This document shows, piece by piece, positions 38,832-47,310 of a stretch of 64,000 bases of DNA (positions within the stretch are counted from its first letter, which is position 1; each line of letters starts with the position of its first letter). Position numbers and translations under genes: made by a program. The notes below the pieces were generated by a model. That model did no database searches and was not told where the DNA came from. It saw only the letters and a list, made by a program, of their open reading frames with translations. Source of the stretch: Taklimakanibacter lacteus (GTDB lineage Bacteria; Pseudomonadota; Alphaproteobacteria; Rhizobiales; Aestuariivirgaceae); assembly GCA_003576695.1 (NCBI GenBank), contig QOZQ01000001.1:124001-188000 (forward strand). The letters run 5' to 3'.

Positions 38832-38835
38832 CGCC

Positions 38836-39918
38836 TCACTCCTGCAGGCAATAACCGTCCCGCGACAACGCCACGATATCGGCAAGCGACATGCTGTCGA
38901 GATCAAGAGCGGCGAGGAGATCGTTCTCGGCGAAGAAATCGCGGCCATAGAGGGCCGAGAAAATCCTGACACCCGCCTCATGGAGCTCTGCCGGCTTGCC
39001 GGCGAGGCGCCCGAGCTTCACCGTCATCACCAGGCCGAAGGGCACGTCCTCCAGAACATAACGGCTTTCCGCCGTCGCCGGCCCGGTGCCGCCATTGCCG
39101 GCCGCATGCATTTCCTGGTTCATCTGCGAGACGGAGCTCATGGGCACATGGAAGGACAGATGAAAATGCTGGAAGATGGTGCGCACGTCGTGGCCCAATG
39201 CCCTGGCGATGGCAAGCCTTTCCGCGTCGAGCGCCTCGAGCAGGCTACCCACTTTCGGGGTGACGTTCTGGCCCTGGCTCCAGGTCTCGCCGCGCTCCAT
39301 GCGCGTCAGGTTGCAGAGCGCGATCCCCATGTGGTTCTGCGGGTTGAGATTGCTGAGCGCGATCGCCATCAGGCTGCCGCGATCGACGAAGCGGTCGCCG
39401 AAGAGCTTCCGGCAGACGGCAAGTCCATGCGCGCTCTGCGCCACCGGCACGGTCGAGAGATCGACCATCTTGCGCACGGTGTTGACATTGACCTCGGTTG
39501 GGCTCCTCTGCCGGCCGGTCACGACGGTGGTGCCCCAGGCGACGATCGGCACCATGAGGCCGCGGCGGGCAAGGGCGCGGCCGAGATAGAGGGCGCCGAA
39601 AGAGGCATGCGAGCTGATGACGACAGTCTGCTTCGCGGCAAGGAAGGGCGCGATGGCGTCAAAGGCGAATTTGTGCCCGTAGCCCGGCAGCGCGATAAAG
39701 ACGACGTCGGCGCTTTCAGTCAGGGCCCTGGCGCTTGCGGCGACCTTCGGATGAAAAATACCCTGGATGGCGCCGGTGGCGGTCAGCGGCTCGCCTTGGG
39801 CCAGCGCCGCGGTACGCTCACCCGAAGGCGACCACAGCACGGCTTCGTGGCCCATCTGCTCAAGAAGGCAGGCCGTGGCAAAGGCGATCGATCCGGCTCC
39901 GACTATTCCTACGCGCAT
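38836..39918 (-). CDS. NAD(P)-dependent octopine/nopaline dehydrogenase-family enzyme
   Basis: A 360-residue two-domain dehydrogenase. The N-terminal Rossmann motif VGIVGAGSIAFATACLLE binds NAD(P). The C-terminal helical domain, from about residue 185, has SNLNPQNHMGIALCNLTRM, containing the Asn-x-x-x-His pattern typical of opine dehydrogenases. These enzymes interconvert an opine with an amino acid and a 2-oxo acid. Start 39918 was chosen because the upstream extension is rich in Arg/Pro and precedes the Rossmann strand. It is the last gene of a nine-gene operon with its own importer, so catabolism of an opine-like compound is likely. Confidence 0.85.
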   Translation of the reverse strand: MRVGIVGAGSIAFATACLLEQMGHEAVLWSPSGERTAALAQGEPLTATGAIQGIFHPKVAASARALTESADVVFIALPGYGHKFAFDAIAPFLAAKQTVVISSHASFGALYLGRALARRGLMVPIVAWGTTVVTGRQRSPTEVNVNTVRKMVDLSTVPVAQSAHGLAVCRKLFGDRFVDRGSLMAIALSNLNPQNHMGIALCNLTRMERGETWSQGQNVTPKVGSLLEALDAERLAIARALGHDVRTIFQHFHLSFHVPMSSVSQMNQEMHAAGNGGTGPATAESRYVLEDVPFGLVMTVKLGRLAGKPAELHEAGVRIFSALYGRDFFAENDLLAALDLDSMSLADIVALSRDGYCLQE

Positions 39919-39943
39919 CTTCCGGCTTTCTCCATGAGGTGGT

Positions 39944-40546
39944 CTATCTGGTTCGACTCGCCGGATCGAAGGTGACGACGAGAAAGGCCCTGGCACCCAC
40001 GGCGCCAGTGCTCACCAAGCCGTGTTCCACATCCGCCGCATAGCGCGCCGTCTCGCCCGCGCGCAGGAGTGTCCTCGATACGCCGCTGGTCACCGAAATC
40101 TCGCCCTCGGTGCAATGGAGATGCTCGATCGTGCCGGCCGCATGCGGCTCGCTGACAAGCCGGCCATTGGGCTCGAAGTTCAGCAGATACCATTCGGTGG
40201 CCGATACCATCGATGCCGGCGACAGGATCTGCAAGGTGCAGGTGCCATCGGCGCCGCGGATCACCGGCGTCGAATGCTCGGTCTGGTGATCGATGGCGCG
40301 CGCCTCTTCGCTGGCACCTGAGATGAGGCTCGTAATGTCGAGACCGAGAGCCCTGGTCAGGTGCCATAGTGTGCCATAGGTCGGATTGGCGTCGCCGCGC
40401 TCGATCTCCGACAGCATCGAGCGCGACACGCCCGAGACCTGCGCCAGCTCGGCAAGCGTCAGATTGCGCGCCTTGCGCTGCGCCTGGAGGCGGGGGCCGA
40501 TCGCCGGCGGCTCGCTCGGGCCGGGCAATGGCTCGTTGCTTTTCAT
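39944..40546 (-). CDS. XRE-family regulator with C-terminal cupin domain
   Basis: A 200-residue regulator. A helix-turn-helix covers about residues 18-72 (LTLAELAQVSGVSRSMLSEI, ERGDANPTYGTLWHL). A cupin sensor domain covers about residues 115-195 (EPHAAGTIEHLHCTEGEISV). Such proteins control amino acid, polyamine and similar catabolic genes in response to small ligands. It lies inside the operon, its start overlapping the upstream stop by four bases, which suggests autoregulation. The inverted repeats upstream of the first gene (47210-47297) are candidate binding sites. Confidence 0.9.
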   Translation of the reverse strand: MKSNEPLPGPSEPPAIGPRLQAQRKARNLTLAELAQVSGVSRSMLSEIERGDANPTYGTLWHLTRALGLDITSLISGASEEARAIDHQTEHSTPVIRGADGTCTLQILSPASMVSATEWYLLNFEPNGRLVSEPHAAGTIEHLHCTEGEISVTSGVSRTLLRAGETARYAADVEHGLVSTGAVGARAFLVVTFDPASRTR

Positions 40547-41118
40547 GCCGCGACCGGTTCTCCCAGAGTGTGCATCAGGCGGTTGGCCCAGCCGAACAGA
40601 GCGGCCGACAGGACGAGATCGAGAATCTCCTCCGCATCGAGCCCTGCCTGCGTCAGCGCCGTCACGTCTTCGGCAGTGGCCGCCGGCGGGCATTCGGAAA
40701 GCTTCATCGCGAAACGCAGGATCGCACCCAGGCGCGGCGTCAGGTCGGCCTCGGCGCCGTCGGCGAGAACCTTCGCCATCGCCGTCTCGTCCTTGGAGAG
40801 CTGATTGTAGCGCTCGGCATGGACGGCGGCGCAATAGATGCAGTGGTTGACGCGGGACGCGGCAACCGCGCCCATCTCGCGCTCGGCACGCGACATGCCG
40901 CCCCGGTTGTACATGATGGCGTTGAACAATGGCGAGCGCTGCTTCAGAGTCTCCGGATCATGCGCGAGCACCAGCACATAGTCCGAGATCTTGCGGTTGG
41001 ATGGCGTCACCTGCAAGGCGTCGAGCTGGGCCGGCGTCGCCTTGTCCAGCTCGACCGGCGTCACATGCGGATGCCAATGGGGAACCCGGCTGGTGAAATC
41101 CTTGACGATGCGGCTCAT
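40543..41118 (-). CDS. Alkylhydroperoxidase AhpD-like (CMD) protein, Avi_7169-type
   Basis: A 191-residue carboxymuconolactone-decarboxylase-fold protein. It has the redox motif NHCIYCAAVHAERY, with CxxC and the downstream His as in AhpD peroxidases. It is similar in layout to the family I recall as the Avi_7169 peroxidase group, which is typically encoded next to a second CMD protein as here. The start at 41118 overlaps the upstream stop. An antioxidant or thiol-disulfide role in the pathway is probable. The true substrate is unknown. Confidence 0.82.
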   Translation of the reverse strand: MSRIVKDFTSRVPHWHPHVTPVELDKATPAQLDALQVTPSNRKISDYVLVLAHDPETLKQRSPLFNAIMYNRGGMSRAEREMGAVAASRVNHCIYCAAVHAERYNQLSKDETAMAKVLADGAEADLTPRLGAILRFAMKLSECPPAATAEDVTALTQAGLDAEEILDLVLSAALFGWANRLMHTLGEPVAA

Positions 41119-41603
41119 AGGGCTCCCTTCAACAGACGCAATCCCGCCACCACCCGGATCTGATAGCTCACAAAGGCGATCAGCTCGGAGAGACGGACAA
41201 TATCGGCCTCGGCAATGCCGGCCTCGCACAGAAGCCTTATATCGGCGCCCGAAGCCTTCTTCGGCTCCGAAGCGACGAGATCGGTATGACGGATCAGCGC
41301 CCGCGAGCGATCATCGCCGCCCGTCCAGGACAGCTCAGCGATTTTTCTCTCGTCTTCGCTTGCCTTCGCCTCGTCGAGCAGCCCGCGAAAATGCCCAAGG
41401 AACGGCGCGTCGCCATTGAGGGCGGCGATGCGGCAGGCGAGTGCGGCGCGCAAGCCATGCGAGAGTCCGCCGGGCTGCAAAGGCCGCAGCGCCGCGTCAT
41501 GCGTCTTCTGCGTCAGCTCGAAAACATCGCCGCGCTTGGCGGCGATCGCGGCCAGGGGGCTTTCGGGTGCGATCCGCGCCAGCTCAAGCAGCAAATCCGT
41601 CAT
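41115..41603 (-). CDS. CMD-domain protein without redox cysteines, Avi_7170-type
   Basis: A 162-residue all-helical protein resembling AhpD/CMD proteins. The CxxC is missing. At the end of the helix where it might be expected the sequence is HGLRAALACRIAALNGD, with a single Cys. It probably pairs with the CxxC-bearing neighbour as its non-catalytic partner, a pairing known for the Avi_7169/Avi_7170 families. It overlaps both neighbours by four bases. Confidence 0.75.
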   Translation of the reverse strand: MTDLLLELARIAPESPLAAIAAKRGDVFELTQKTHDAALRPLQPGGLSHGLRAALACRIAALNGDAPFLGHFRGLLDEAKASEDERKIAELSWTGGDDRSRALIRHTDLVASEPKKASGADIRLLCEAGIAEADIVRLSELIAFVSYQIRVVAGLRLLKGAL

Positions 41604-43105
41604 TGCAGTCCTCGTTTCCTGGCGGGTGCTTCCTCCGCCTCTTCCGGCAATTCGCTTCCCCGCCATTCGTCGCCCTTGAGCTCCGGCGTGTCATAGGCGA
41701 GCAGACGTTGCCAGTGCGCCTCGATATTCTCGGCATAGAATTCGGCGGCGATGGCGCGGGCGAGCCAGGCCGCCCCCTCGCTGATGCCCGGAATGTCGCC
41801 GCTGGTCTTCCCCAGGCTCACGCTCGCGCCGTAATTGAAGCAATGGATGCGCGAGAGCCATGGCGCTTCACCCGGCGAGCGCTCGAGGAAGCTGAAATCC
41901 TCGGCGAGATAGGGGAAATTGCCCAGTTGCTCGTGCTCCAGCCCGGCGGGTGGGCGATAGCGGTCGCGCCACAGGGCGATCTTGTCGGCATAGCCCGCAA
42001 GCTCCGTGCGGGCCAGCGGCTCGACCAGGAAGCCCGTGCCGAGGATCAGGAAGTCGGTGGTGAGCCGCCGGCCGCCGTCGAGGCCGAGAACGACTTCGCC
42101 GTCAACCATCCGCGTTGTCTCGACGCCCGCGCCGAAATGGAAATAGGCATTGGCATGCCGGCTCACCCGCAAGGTCGAGCCGCGCGGCGCCGGCGTCTGG
42201 GTAAGGAAGGAATAATGCATGATGCGCCAGCGCCAGGCATCATCCAGCTCGGAATAGGCGGCGGTGAATCCGAAGGAGCCGATGCCCATCAGCTTGTTGA
42301 TGGTCGGCATCACCTTGCGGCGCGCCAGGAGACGGACTTCCGCGGCCCCGGCCTCGAGAGCCTCCGCCGCATTGTCGACCGCCGAGGCGCCGACGCCCAC
42401 CACGACCACGCGCTTGCCCTTGAGGGCTGCGAAGTCGATGGCATCGGAGGAATGCGCCCAATGGGTCTTCGGCAGGCCATCGACGAAGGCCGGGATGCTG
42501 GCTCTTCCGGTGCCGTCGCGCCCGGTTGCCATGACCACGCGGCGGGCGAGGATACTGTCCTCGCGCCGGCCCGGCCCTGCGAGCTCGAGCCGCAGGAGAT
42601 CGCCTTGCGGGCGGATGCGCCGGACTTCCACCTCGTTCTCGACCGGCAAGTCGAGGACTTCGCGATACCAGCGCAGATATTCGGCCCACATCGGGCGCGG
42701 GATCTTGTCGAGCGCCTGCCAGGCTTCCCCGCCGAACTGGGCGACGAACCAGGCGCGGAAAGTGAGCGAGGCCATGCCATAGGCAGGACCGGTCAGCTGC
42801 TTGGGCGACCGCAAGGTCTCCATGCGGGCATAAGTGAGCCATGGACCCTCGAAGCCCTTGGGTGCGCGATCGAGGATGCGCAGATTGCGAATGCCGGCGC
42901 ACCGCAGCGCGAAGCTCGCGACCAGGCCGCACATGCCGCCGCCGATGACAGCGACGTCATGGACCGGCTCACCATCGGGCCCTTCGGCCGGGACGACCCA
43001 GTTCGCGGGTGGCAGGCAGAGACAGGCAAGGTCGTCGCGCACCCGCTGCTCGAGCTCGGTGAGGTTCTTGGCCATGGCCGCGCCAATGGGAGATACGGTG
43101 CTCAC
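41600..43105 (-). CDS. FAD/NAD(P)-binding oxidoreductase (flavin monooxygenase-like)
   Basis: A 501-residue flavoprotein. The FAD dinucleotide motif is VAVIGGGMCGLVASFALR (about residues 51-68). The NAD(P) motif is VVVVGVGASAVDNAAEAL (about 216-233). The ATG-type motif LILGTGF lies near residue 354. It resembles the FMO/Baeyer-Villiger group but lacks the clear FxGxxxHxxxW fingerprint (the segment reads GLPKTHWAHSSD), so hydroxylation is not certain. It starts at GTG 43105, overlapping the ABC ATPase stop (GTGA). It may oxidise the imported compound. Confidence 0.83.
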   Translation of the reverse strand: MSTVSPIGAAMAKNLTELEQRVRDDLACLCLPPANWVVPAEGPDGEPVHDVAVIGGGMCGLVASFALRCAGIRNLRILDRAPKGFEGPWLTYARMETLRSPKQLTGPAYGMASLTFRAWFVAQFGGEAWQALDKIPRPMWAEYLRWYREVLDLPVENEVEVRRIRPQGDLLRLELAGPGRREDSILARRVVMATGRDGTGRASIPAFVDGLPKTHWAHSSDAIDFAALKGKRVVVVGVGASAVDNAAEALEAGAAEVRLLARRKVMPTINKLMGIGSFGFTAAYSELDDAWRWRIMHYSFLTQTPAPRGSTLRVSRHANAYFHFGAGVETTRMVDGEVVLGLDGGRRLTTDFLILGTGFLVEPLARTELAGYADKIALWRDRYRPPAGLEHEQLGNFPYLAEDFSFLERSPGEAPWLSRIHCFNYGASVSLGKTSGDIPGISEGAAWLARAIAAEFYAENIEAHWQRLLAYDTPELKGDEWRGSELPEEAEEAPARKRGLQ

Positions 43106-44187
43106 GCCGGCACCGCCTCGTCACGGATGACGGTGGCATTCTCAGGTTTCCAGCTGATCCAAACATCCTCGCCGGCGATCGATTCCGTATCGCCCAGATG
43201 GACGAGCGCGGTAAGATGAGTGCCGTCCGAGACCTCGACCAGCATCGAGGTGTGGTTGCCCTTGAAGACGCGCTGACGGATCTTGCCCGGCATCGCATTC
43301 ACGCCGTCGGCGGGCGAGCCTGAGAACCGGATCGCTTCCGGCCTCACCACGATGCAGGCGGCATCACCCGCCTTGGCGGGATGGCCGGTGGCGGAGGCCT
43401 GGACCTCGAGCCCGTTCCAGCGCAACGCCGTCCTGTCGCCGTCCCGGGCGACAACCGTCGCCTTCAGAAGATTGGCCTCGCCGATGAAGTTGGCGACGAA
43501 GACGCTGTTGGGATGCGAATAGAGCGTGTGCGGATCGCCCATCTGCTCGATCCTGCCGTTGTTCATGACGACGATCACATCCGACATGGTGAGCGCCTCC
43601 TCCTGGTCGTGGGTCACGAACAGGAACGTCTTGCCGGTCGTCTCCTGGATTGCCTTCAGCTCGATCTGCATCTGCTGGCGCAATTTCGCATCGAGTGCCG
43701 AGAGCGGCTCGTCGAGCAGCAAGACCTGCGGGTCGGGAGCCAGGGCACGCATCAGCGCCACGCGCTGGCGCTGGCCGCCGGAGAGCTCCGACGGCAGGCG
43801 CTCGGCAAAAGCTTCGAGCCTGACCAGCCTCAGGAGCTCCATCACCCGCCGGTGGATGGCATCGGCGGATTTTCCCTGCAGCTCCAGCCCGAAAGCGATG
43901 TTGCGCGCGACATTCATATGCGGGAAGAGCGCGTAATCCTGGAAGACGATGTTGACGTTGCGCTTGTTGGGCGGCAGGTGCGTCACGTCCCTGCCGGCGA
44001 GCAGGATGCGCCCCGAGCTGGGGGTCTCGAAGCCGCCCAGCATGCGCAAGGTCGTCGACTTCCCGCAGCCGGAAGGGCCAAGCAAGGTCACGAACTTGCC
44101 GGGCTCGATCGCAAGGTTGAGATCATCCACCGCGATTGCCTGGCCATAGGTCTTGGTCACATTCTCGAACTGGACGACCGGTTGCAT
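43102..44187 (-). CDS. ABC transporter ATP-binding protein, spermidine/putrescine (PotA) type
   Basis: A 361-residue ATPase with all motifs intact. Walker A is LGPSGCGKST, Q-loop IVFQDYALFPHMNV, signature LSGGQRQRVALMRAL, Walker B LLLDEPLSALDAKLR and H-loop FVTHDQEEAL. The C-terminal TOBE domain (about 280-355) includes PGKIRQRVFKGNHTSMLVEV. It energises the importer whose permeases and binding protein are encoded upstream on the same strand. The start overlaps the permease stop by one base. Confidence 0.92.
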   Translation of the reverse strand: MQPVVQFENVTKTYGQAIAVDDLNLAIEPGKFVTLLGPSGCGKSTTLRMLGGFETPSSGRILLAGRDVTHLPPNKRNVNIVFQDYALFPHMNVARNIAFGLELQGKSADAIHRRVMELLRLVRLEAFAERLPSELSGGQRQRVALMRALAPDPQVLLLDEPLSALDAKLRQQMQIELKAIQETTGKTFLFVTHDQEEALTMSDVIVVMNNGRIEQMGDPHTLYSHPNSVFVANFIGEANLLKATVVARDGDRTALRWNGLEVQASATGHPAKAGDAACIVVRPEAIRFSGSPADGVNAMPGKIRQRVFKGNHTSMLVEVSDGTHLTALVHLGDTESIAGEDVWISWKPENATVIRDEAVPA

Positions 44188-44981
44188 CAGCGACTCCTCG
44201 AACGGCGGGTCATATACTCGGCATAGAGGCCGACGGCGGCGGTAACGATGAGAACGAGCGTCGCCATCGCGTTGATCTCGGGCGACATGCCGCCCTGCAC
44301 CTTGGCGAAGATCAGCATCGGCAGGGTCGGGCGATAGCCGCCCAGGAAGAAGGTGCGCACGAAATCATCGACGCTGAGCAGGACGCAGAAGATCATGCCG
44401 CCGGCGATCGCCGGGCCCAGATAGGGCAGGGTCACGCGGAAGAAGGCGACGATGCTGTCGGCGCCGAGATCGCGCGCCGCATCGACGAGATTGGGCGGCA
44501 TCGAGCGCAGCCGCGTCAGCGCCATGACGACGACGAAGGGCACGGCATGCACGGTGTGGCCGAGCACGATGGCGCCGGTGCCGGTCGGCATGTCGATGGT
44601 CGAGATGAAGACGCGCAGCGAGATGGCCGAGATCATGCCCGGCACCACCGCCGGAAGGCAGGCCAGCGCGAAAAGGATGCCGCTCCAGCGGCTGCCGCTC
44701 TGGGCGATGAGCATGGCGATCCACACGCCGATCACCGTCGCGGCGAAAGTGGTCGCGACGGCGATGGCGATGGTATAGAGGCAGGCTTCGAGGAACTGCT
44801 TGTCGTGCAGAACCTGGCTGTACCAGCGCAAGGTCAAGTCGCCGATCGGAAAGGCGATGAAATTGGCATCCTTGAAGCTCATCGCCATCATGAGGGTCAG
44901 CGGCACCAGGAGATAGAGCATGAAGGCCCAGTAGCCCATGGCGAGCAGGGTGCGCGGGATGTCGGAGAAATAGGCGCGCAT
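44187..44981 (-). CDS. ABC transporter permease, PotC type
   Basis: A 264-residue inner-membrane protein with six helices and the coupling (EAA) segment LVDAARDLGADSIVAFFRVT. FVRTFFLGGY near the last periplasmic loop is the PotC family patch. The start at 44981 overlaps the partner permease stop by one base (TGATG). Polyamine-type importers in rhizobia also carry opines and amino compounds, so the substrate should be read from the operon, not from the family name. Confidence 0.91.
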   Translation of the reverse strand: MRAYFSDIPRTLLAMGYWAFMLYLLVPLTLMMAMSFKDANFIAFPIGDLTLRWYSQVLHDKQFLEACLYTIAIAVATTFAATVIGVWIAMLIAQSGSRWSGILFALACLPAVVPGMISAISLRVFISTIDMPTGTGAIVLGHTVHAVPFVVVMALTRLRSMPPNLVDAARDLGADSIVAFFRVTLPYLGPAIAGGMIFCVLLSVDDFVRTFFLGGYRPTLPMLIFAKVQGGMSPEINAMATLVLIVTAAVGLYAEYMTRRSRSR

Positions 44982-45964
44982 CACATCAGCTTCGTGGCTT
45001 TGCCGCCGACCAGCCGCATGAAGATGCCGGCCGTGGTGAGCGCGGAAACGAGCATGATCAGGGCAAAGGCCGCCCCCACCGGCCATTTGTCGCTGGCGCC
45101 ATGGAAGAAGCCGCTGATCGTCTCGGGGAACATCACATTGGTGGGACCGCCGAGCAGCATGGGGGTGGCGAAGACGCCGATGCAGGTGAGGAAGACGAGA
45201 CTGCAGCCGGAGACGATGCCGTCGCGCGACAGCGGCAGGACAATGCGGCGGAAGCGCGTGAAAGGTCCGGCACCCAGGTCGGCTGCGGCGTCGAGCAGAT
45301 GCTTGGGGATCTTGTCGATCGCGGAGTAGAGCGGCAGCAGCATATAGAGGCAGATGAGATAGATGAGGCCGAAGCCCAGCGAGAAGGAGGTATAGAGCAT
45401 CGGTATGGGACGGTCGATGAGGCCGATGTCGCGCAGGAGGAAGTTCAGGGCGCCACGGTTGGCAAGCAGCATGATGACCGAAAAGGTGCGGATGAGCTCA
45501 CCCGCCCAGAACGGGACGAGGAGGAGCAGCAAGGCCTTGGAGCGCCAGTCGGGCCGGACGATCTTCGCCACATAATAGGCGACTGGAAACACGACGATGA
45601 GGGTGATCGCCGTCGACGCCAGCGAGAAGACGAAGCTGCGGATCAGCGGCATGAAATAGATCGATTCGGAAAAGAAGATCGCGTAGTTGGCGAGCGTGTA
45701 GCTCGCAGGACGGCCGTGCTGGAGCGGGTAGCTGGTCAGGAAGCTGATCTTCGCCATCTGATAGATCGGGCCGATATGGAGGAAGGCCAGCCAGAGCAGC
45801 GGCACGGCGGCCAACAGAGCCAGCCGTCCGGCCCGGCTCGCCACCGCCGCGCCGAGGGTCAGCTGATAGAGCCGCGAATTGACGATCCGGCTGATATTCG
45901 TCGAATAGCGCGGCATGGGCCCGCCATTCTCCAGCTCCGCCTGCGCTGCCTCGATACTCGCCAT
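44981..45964 (-). CDS. ABC transporter permease, PotB type
   Basis: A 327-residue inner-membrane protein. A cytoplasmic N-terminal stretch of about 45 residues precedes the first helix (RLALLAAVPLLWLAFLHIGP), and five more follow. The coupling loop is LLDAAADLGAGPFTRFRRIV, and LLGGPTNVMFPETI is the typical PotB periplasmic patch. It lies 59 bases after the binding-protein gene. A perfect hairpin fills that gap. Confidence 0.91.
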   Translation of the reverse strand: MASIEAAQAELENGGPMPRYSTNISRIVNSRLYQLTLGAAVASRAGRLALLAAVPLLWLAFLHIGPIYQMAKISFLTSYPLQHGRPASYTLANYAIFFSESIYFMPLIRSFVFSLASTAITLIVVFPVAYYVAKIVRPDWRSKALLLLLVPFWAGELIRTFSVIMLLANRGALNFLLRDIGLIDRPIPMLYTSFSLGFGLIYLICLYMLLPLYSAIDKIPKHLLDAAADLGAGPFTRFRRIVLPLSRDGIVSGCSLVFLTCIGVFATPMLLGGPTNVMFPETISGFFHGASDKWPVGAAFALIMLVSALTTAGIFMRLVGGKATKLM

Positions 45965-45976
45965 GAAGATGCTGCC

Positions 45977-46002
45977 GCTCCGGCGGCATTCTCCGCCGGA
46001 GC
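45977..46002 (-). terminator. Perfect hairpin between binding-protein and permease genes
   Basis: GCTCCGGCGG (45977-45986), loop of six bases, and CCGCCGGAGC (45993-46002) form a 10-base perfect stem 22 bases after the binding-protein stop. No U-run follows, so it is more likely an mRNA-stabilising or attenuating structure that keeps the binding protein in excess over the permeases than a full terminator. Confidence 0.65.
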
Positions 46003-46023
46003 GCCTTTCAATCGTTCGGAAGA

Positions 46024-47130
46024 TCAGGCGGCCTTCACCTCGGCGGTGGCCTTGTCGATCATTTCGTTCTTCATGTCGCGGTTCACCGAGGAGAAGAACA
46101 CGATGCGCTCGACCTGCTCCTGCGGCAGCGAGTTCGCGGCGCGCTCAAGATCGGTGAGGAGCTCCGGCACGCCGGAAATGGTCGAGGCGAAACCCGACTG
46201 GCGCGTCATCGAGGCGCCGACCTCGGGCGAGGCCAGGATGGCATCGAGGAGCTTGTAGGCGTTCTCGGCATTGGGCGCGTGGTTGACGATGTTCAGCGTG
46301 TAGCAGAAGCCGAACGTGCCTTCTTTCGGCACCGAGAGACGGATCGGATGGCCTTCGGCAATGAGCTTCGCCGCAGGTCCCGACCAGGAATGGGCGAGAT
46401 AGATGTCCTCGTTGAGGAACATCTGCTGCACCTCGGAGCCCGCGTCGTAATATTTACGGACCATGTCCTTGTGCTTGATGAGGAAGTCGCGGGCCGCGTT
46501 GGTCGCCTTCTGGGCCTCCTCGCGCTTGTCGACATAGGTGACGAAGTCGCCGTCATAGCCCAGATATTTCATGGCAATGGTCATGAAGTCGCTGACGATA
46601 TAGGACGTCATGCCCTTGTACTGCGGATCGAACATGACGTCCCAGCTTTGCGGATCCTTCACATAGCTGGTGTTGATCGCGAGGCCCTCATAGCCGGCAA
46701 GAATCGGCAGGCCCCAGAGCTTGTCGTTCACGCGCGTCCATGGCGCGTTCTGATAAGCGGGGTTCAGGTTCTTCCAGTTCTTGATCTTGTCGGTGTCGAG
46801 GGGCGCCAGCAGGTCCGAGCTGATGAACTGCGTGTAGCGGTGGCCGGCGACAGTGACCATGTCGGTCGAGGGATTGGCGCCCTCGGCGGCGAGCAGGTTA
46901 TATTGCTTACCCTGATCGTCGGTGAGGCGGATATTGACCTGGATGCCGGTATCCTTCTGGAATTTGTCGAGGAACTCGGCCGGCAGGAACTTGTCATAGG
47001 TGGTGATGTTGAGCGTGTTGCTCTGCGCCCAGGCCGGACGGGGGCGAATGTTATAGGGCGCGGCGAGGGCGCCGGCGGCTCCCCCTAAAAGCCTCAGCGC
47101 GGTTCTGCGGTTGGCGGTCAGGTCTCTCAT
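46024..47130 (-). CDS. ABC transporter substrate-binding protein, PotD/opine type
   Basis: A 368-residue periplasmic protein. The N-terminus MRDLTANRRTALRLLGG has a twin-arginine followed by a short hydrophobic stretch ending near PAWAQS, so Tat export is likely though the motif is weak. The mature part shows the PotD-like patches ITTYDKFLPAEFLDKF and GLPILAGYEGLAINTSYV. It is the first gene of the minus-strand operon that runs down to 38836. GAGAGAGGACGCCC lies directly before the ATG as ribosome binding site. Confidence 0.9.
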   Translation of the reverse strand: MRDLTANRRTALRLLGGAAGALAAPYNIRPRPAWAQSNTLNITTYDKFLPAEFLDKFQKDTGIQVNIRLTDDQGKQYNLLAAEGANPSTDMVTVAGHRYTQFISSDLLAPLDTDKIKNWKNLNPAYQNAPWTRVNDKLWGLPILAGYEGLAINTSYVKDPQSWDVMFDPQYKGMTSYIVSDFMTIAMKYLGYDGDFVTYVDKREEAQKATNAARDFLIKHKDMVRKYYDAGSEVQQMFLNEDIYLAHSWSGPAAKLIAEGHPIRLSVPKEGTFGFCYTLNIVNHAPNAENAYKLLDAILASPEVGASMTRQSGFASTISGVPELLTDLERAANSLPQEQVERIVFFSSVNRDMKNEMIDKATAEVKAA

Positions 47131-47209
47131 GGGCGTCCTCTCTCGTTGATTTTTCTGTTTCCGTTGCGCATTGCTGCAACGATTTTTGCCAGCTCTTCTT
47201 CCGGACGTA

Positions 47210-47297
47210 ATTCCGGGAAACCGAACACGAAATCCAACATCCCGGAATACTCCGATTGAACAGGCGTGACTGTCAATCGAAATTACAAAACTGTAAT
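47210..47297 (-). promoter_or_regulatory. Operator-rich promoter region of the opine-type operon
   Basis: Three separate inverted repeats lie in 88 bases upstream of the binding-protein gene. ATTCCGGGA (47210-47218) pairs with TCCCGGAAT (47240-47248). CGATTGAACAG (47253-47263) pairs with CTGTCAATCG (47270-47279) with one bulge. ATTACA (47282-47287) pairs with TGTAAT (47292-47297). TTGACA on the minus strand at 47276-47271 could be a -35 box. I see no convincing -10 at standard spacing. They are likely sites for the XRE-cupin regulator and others. Confidence 0.6.
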
Positions 47298-47310
47298 GTC
47301 TGGAGAAGGG

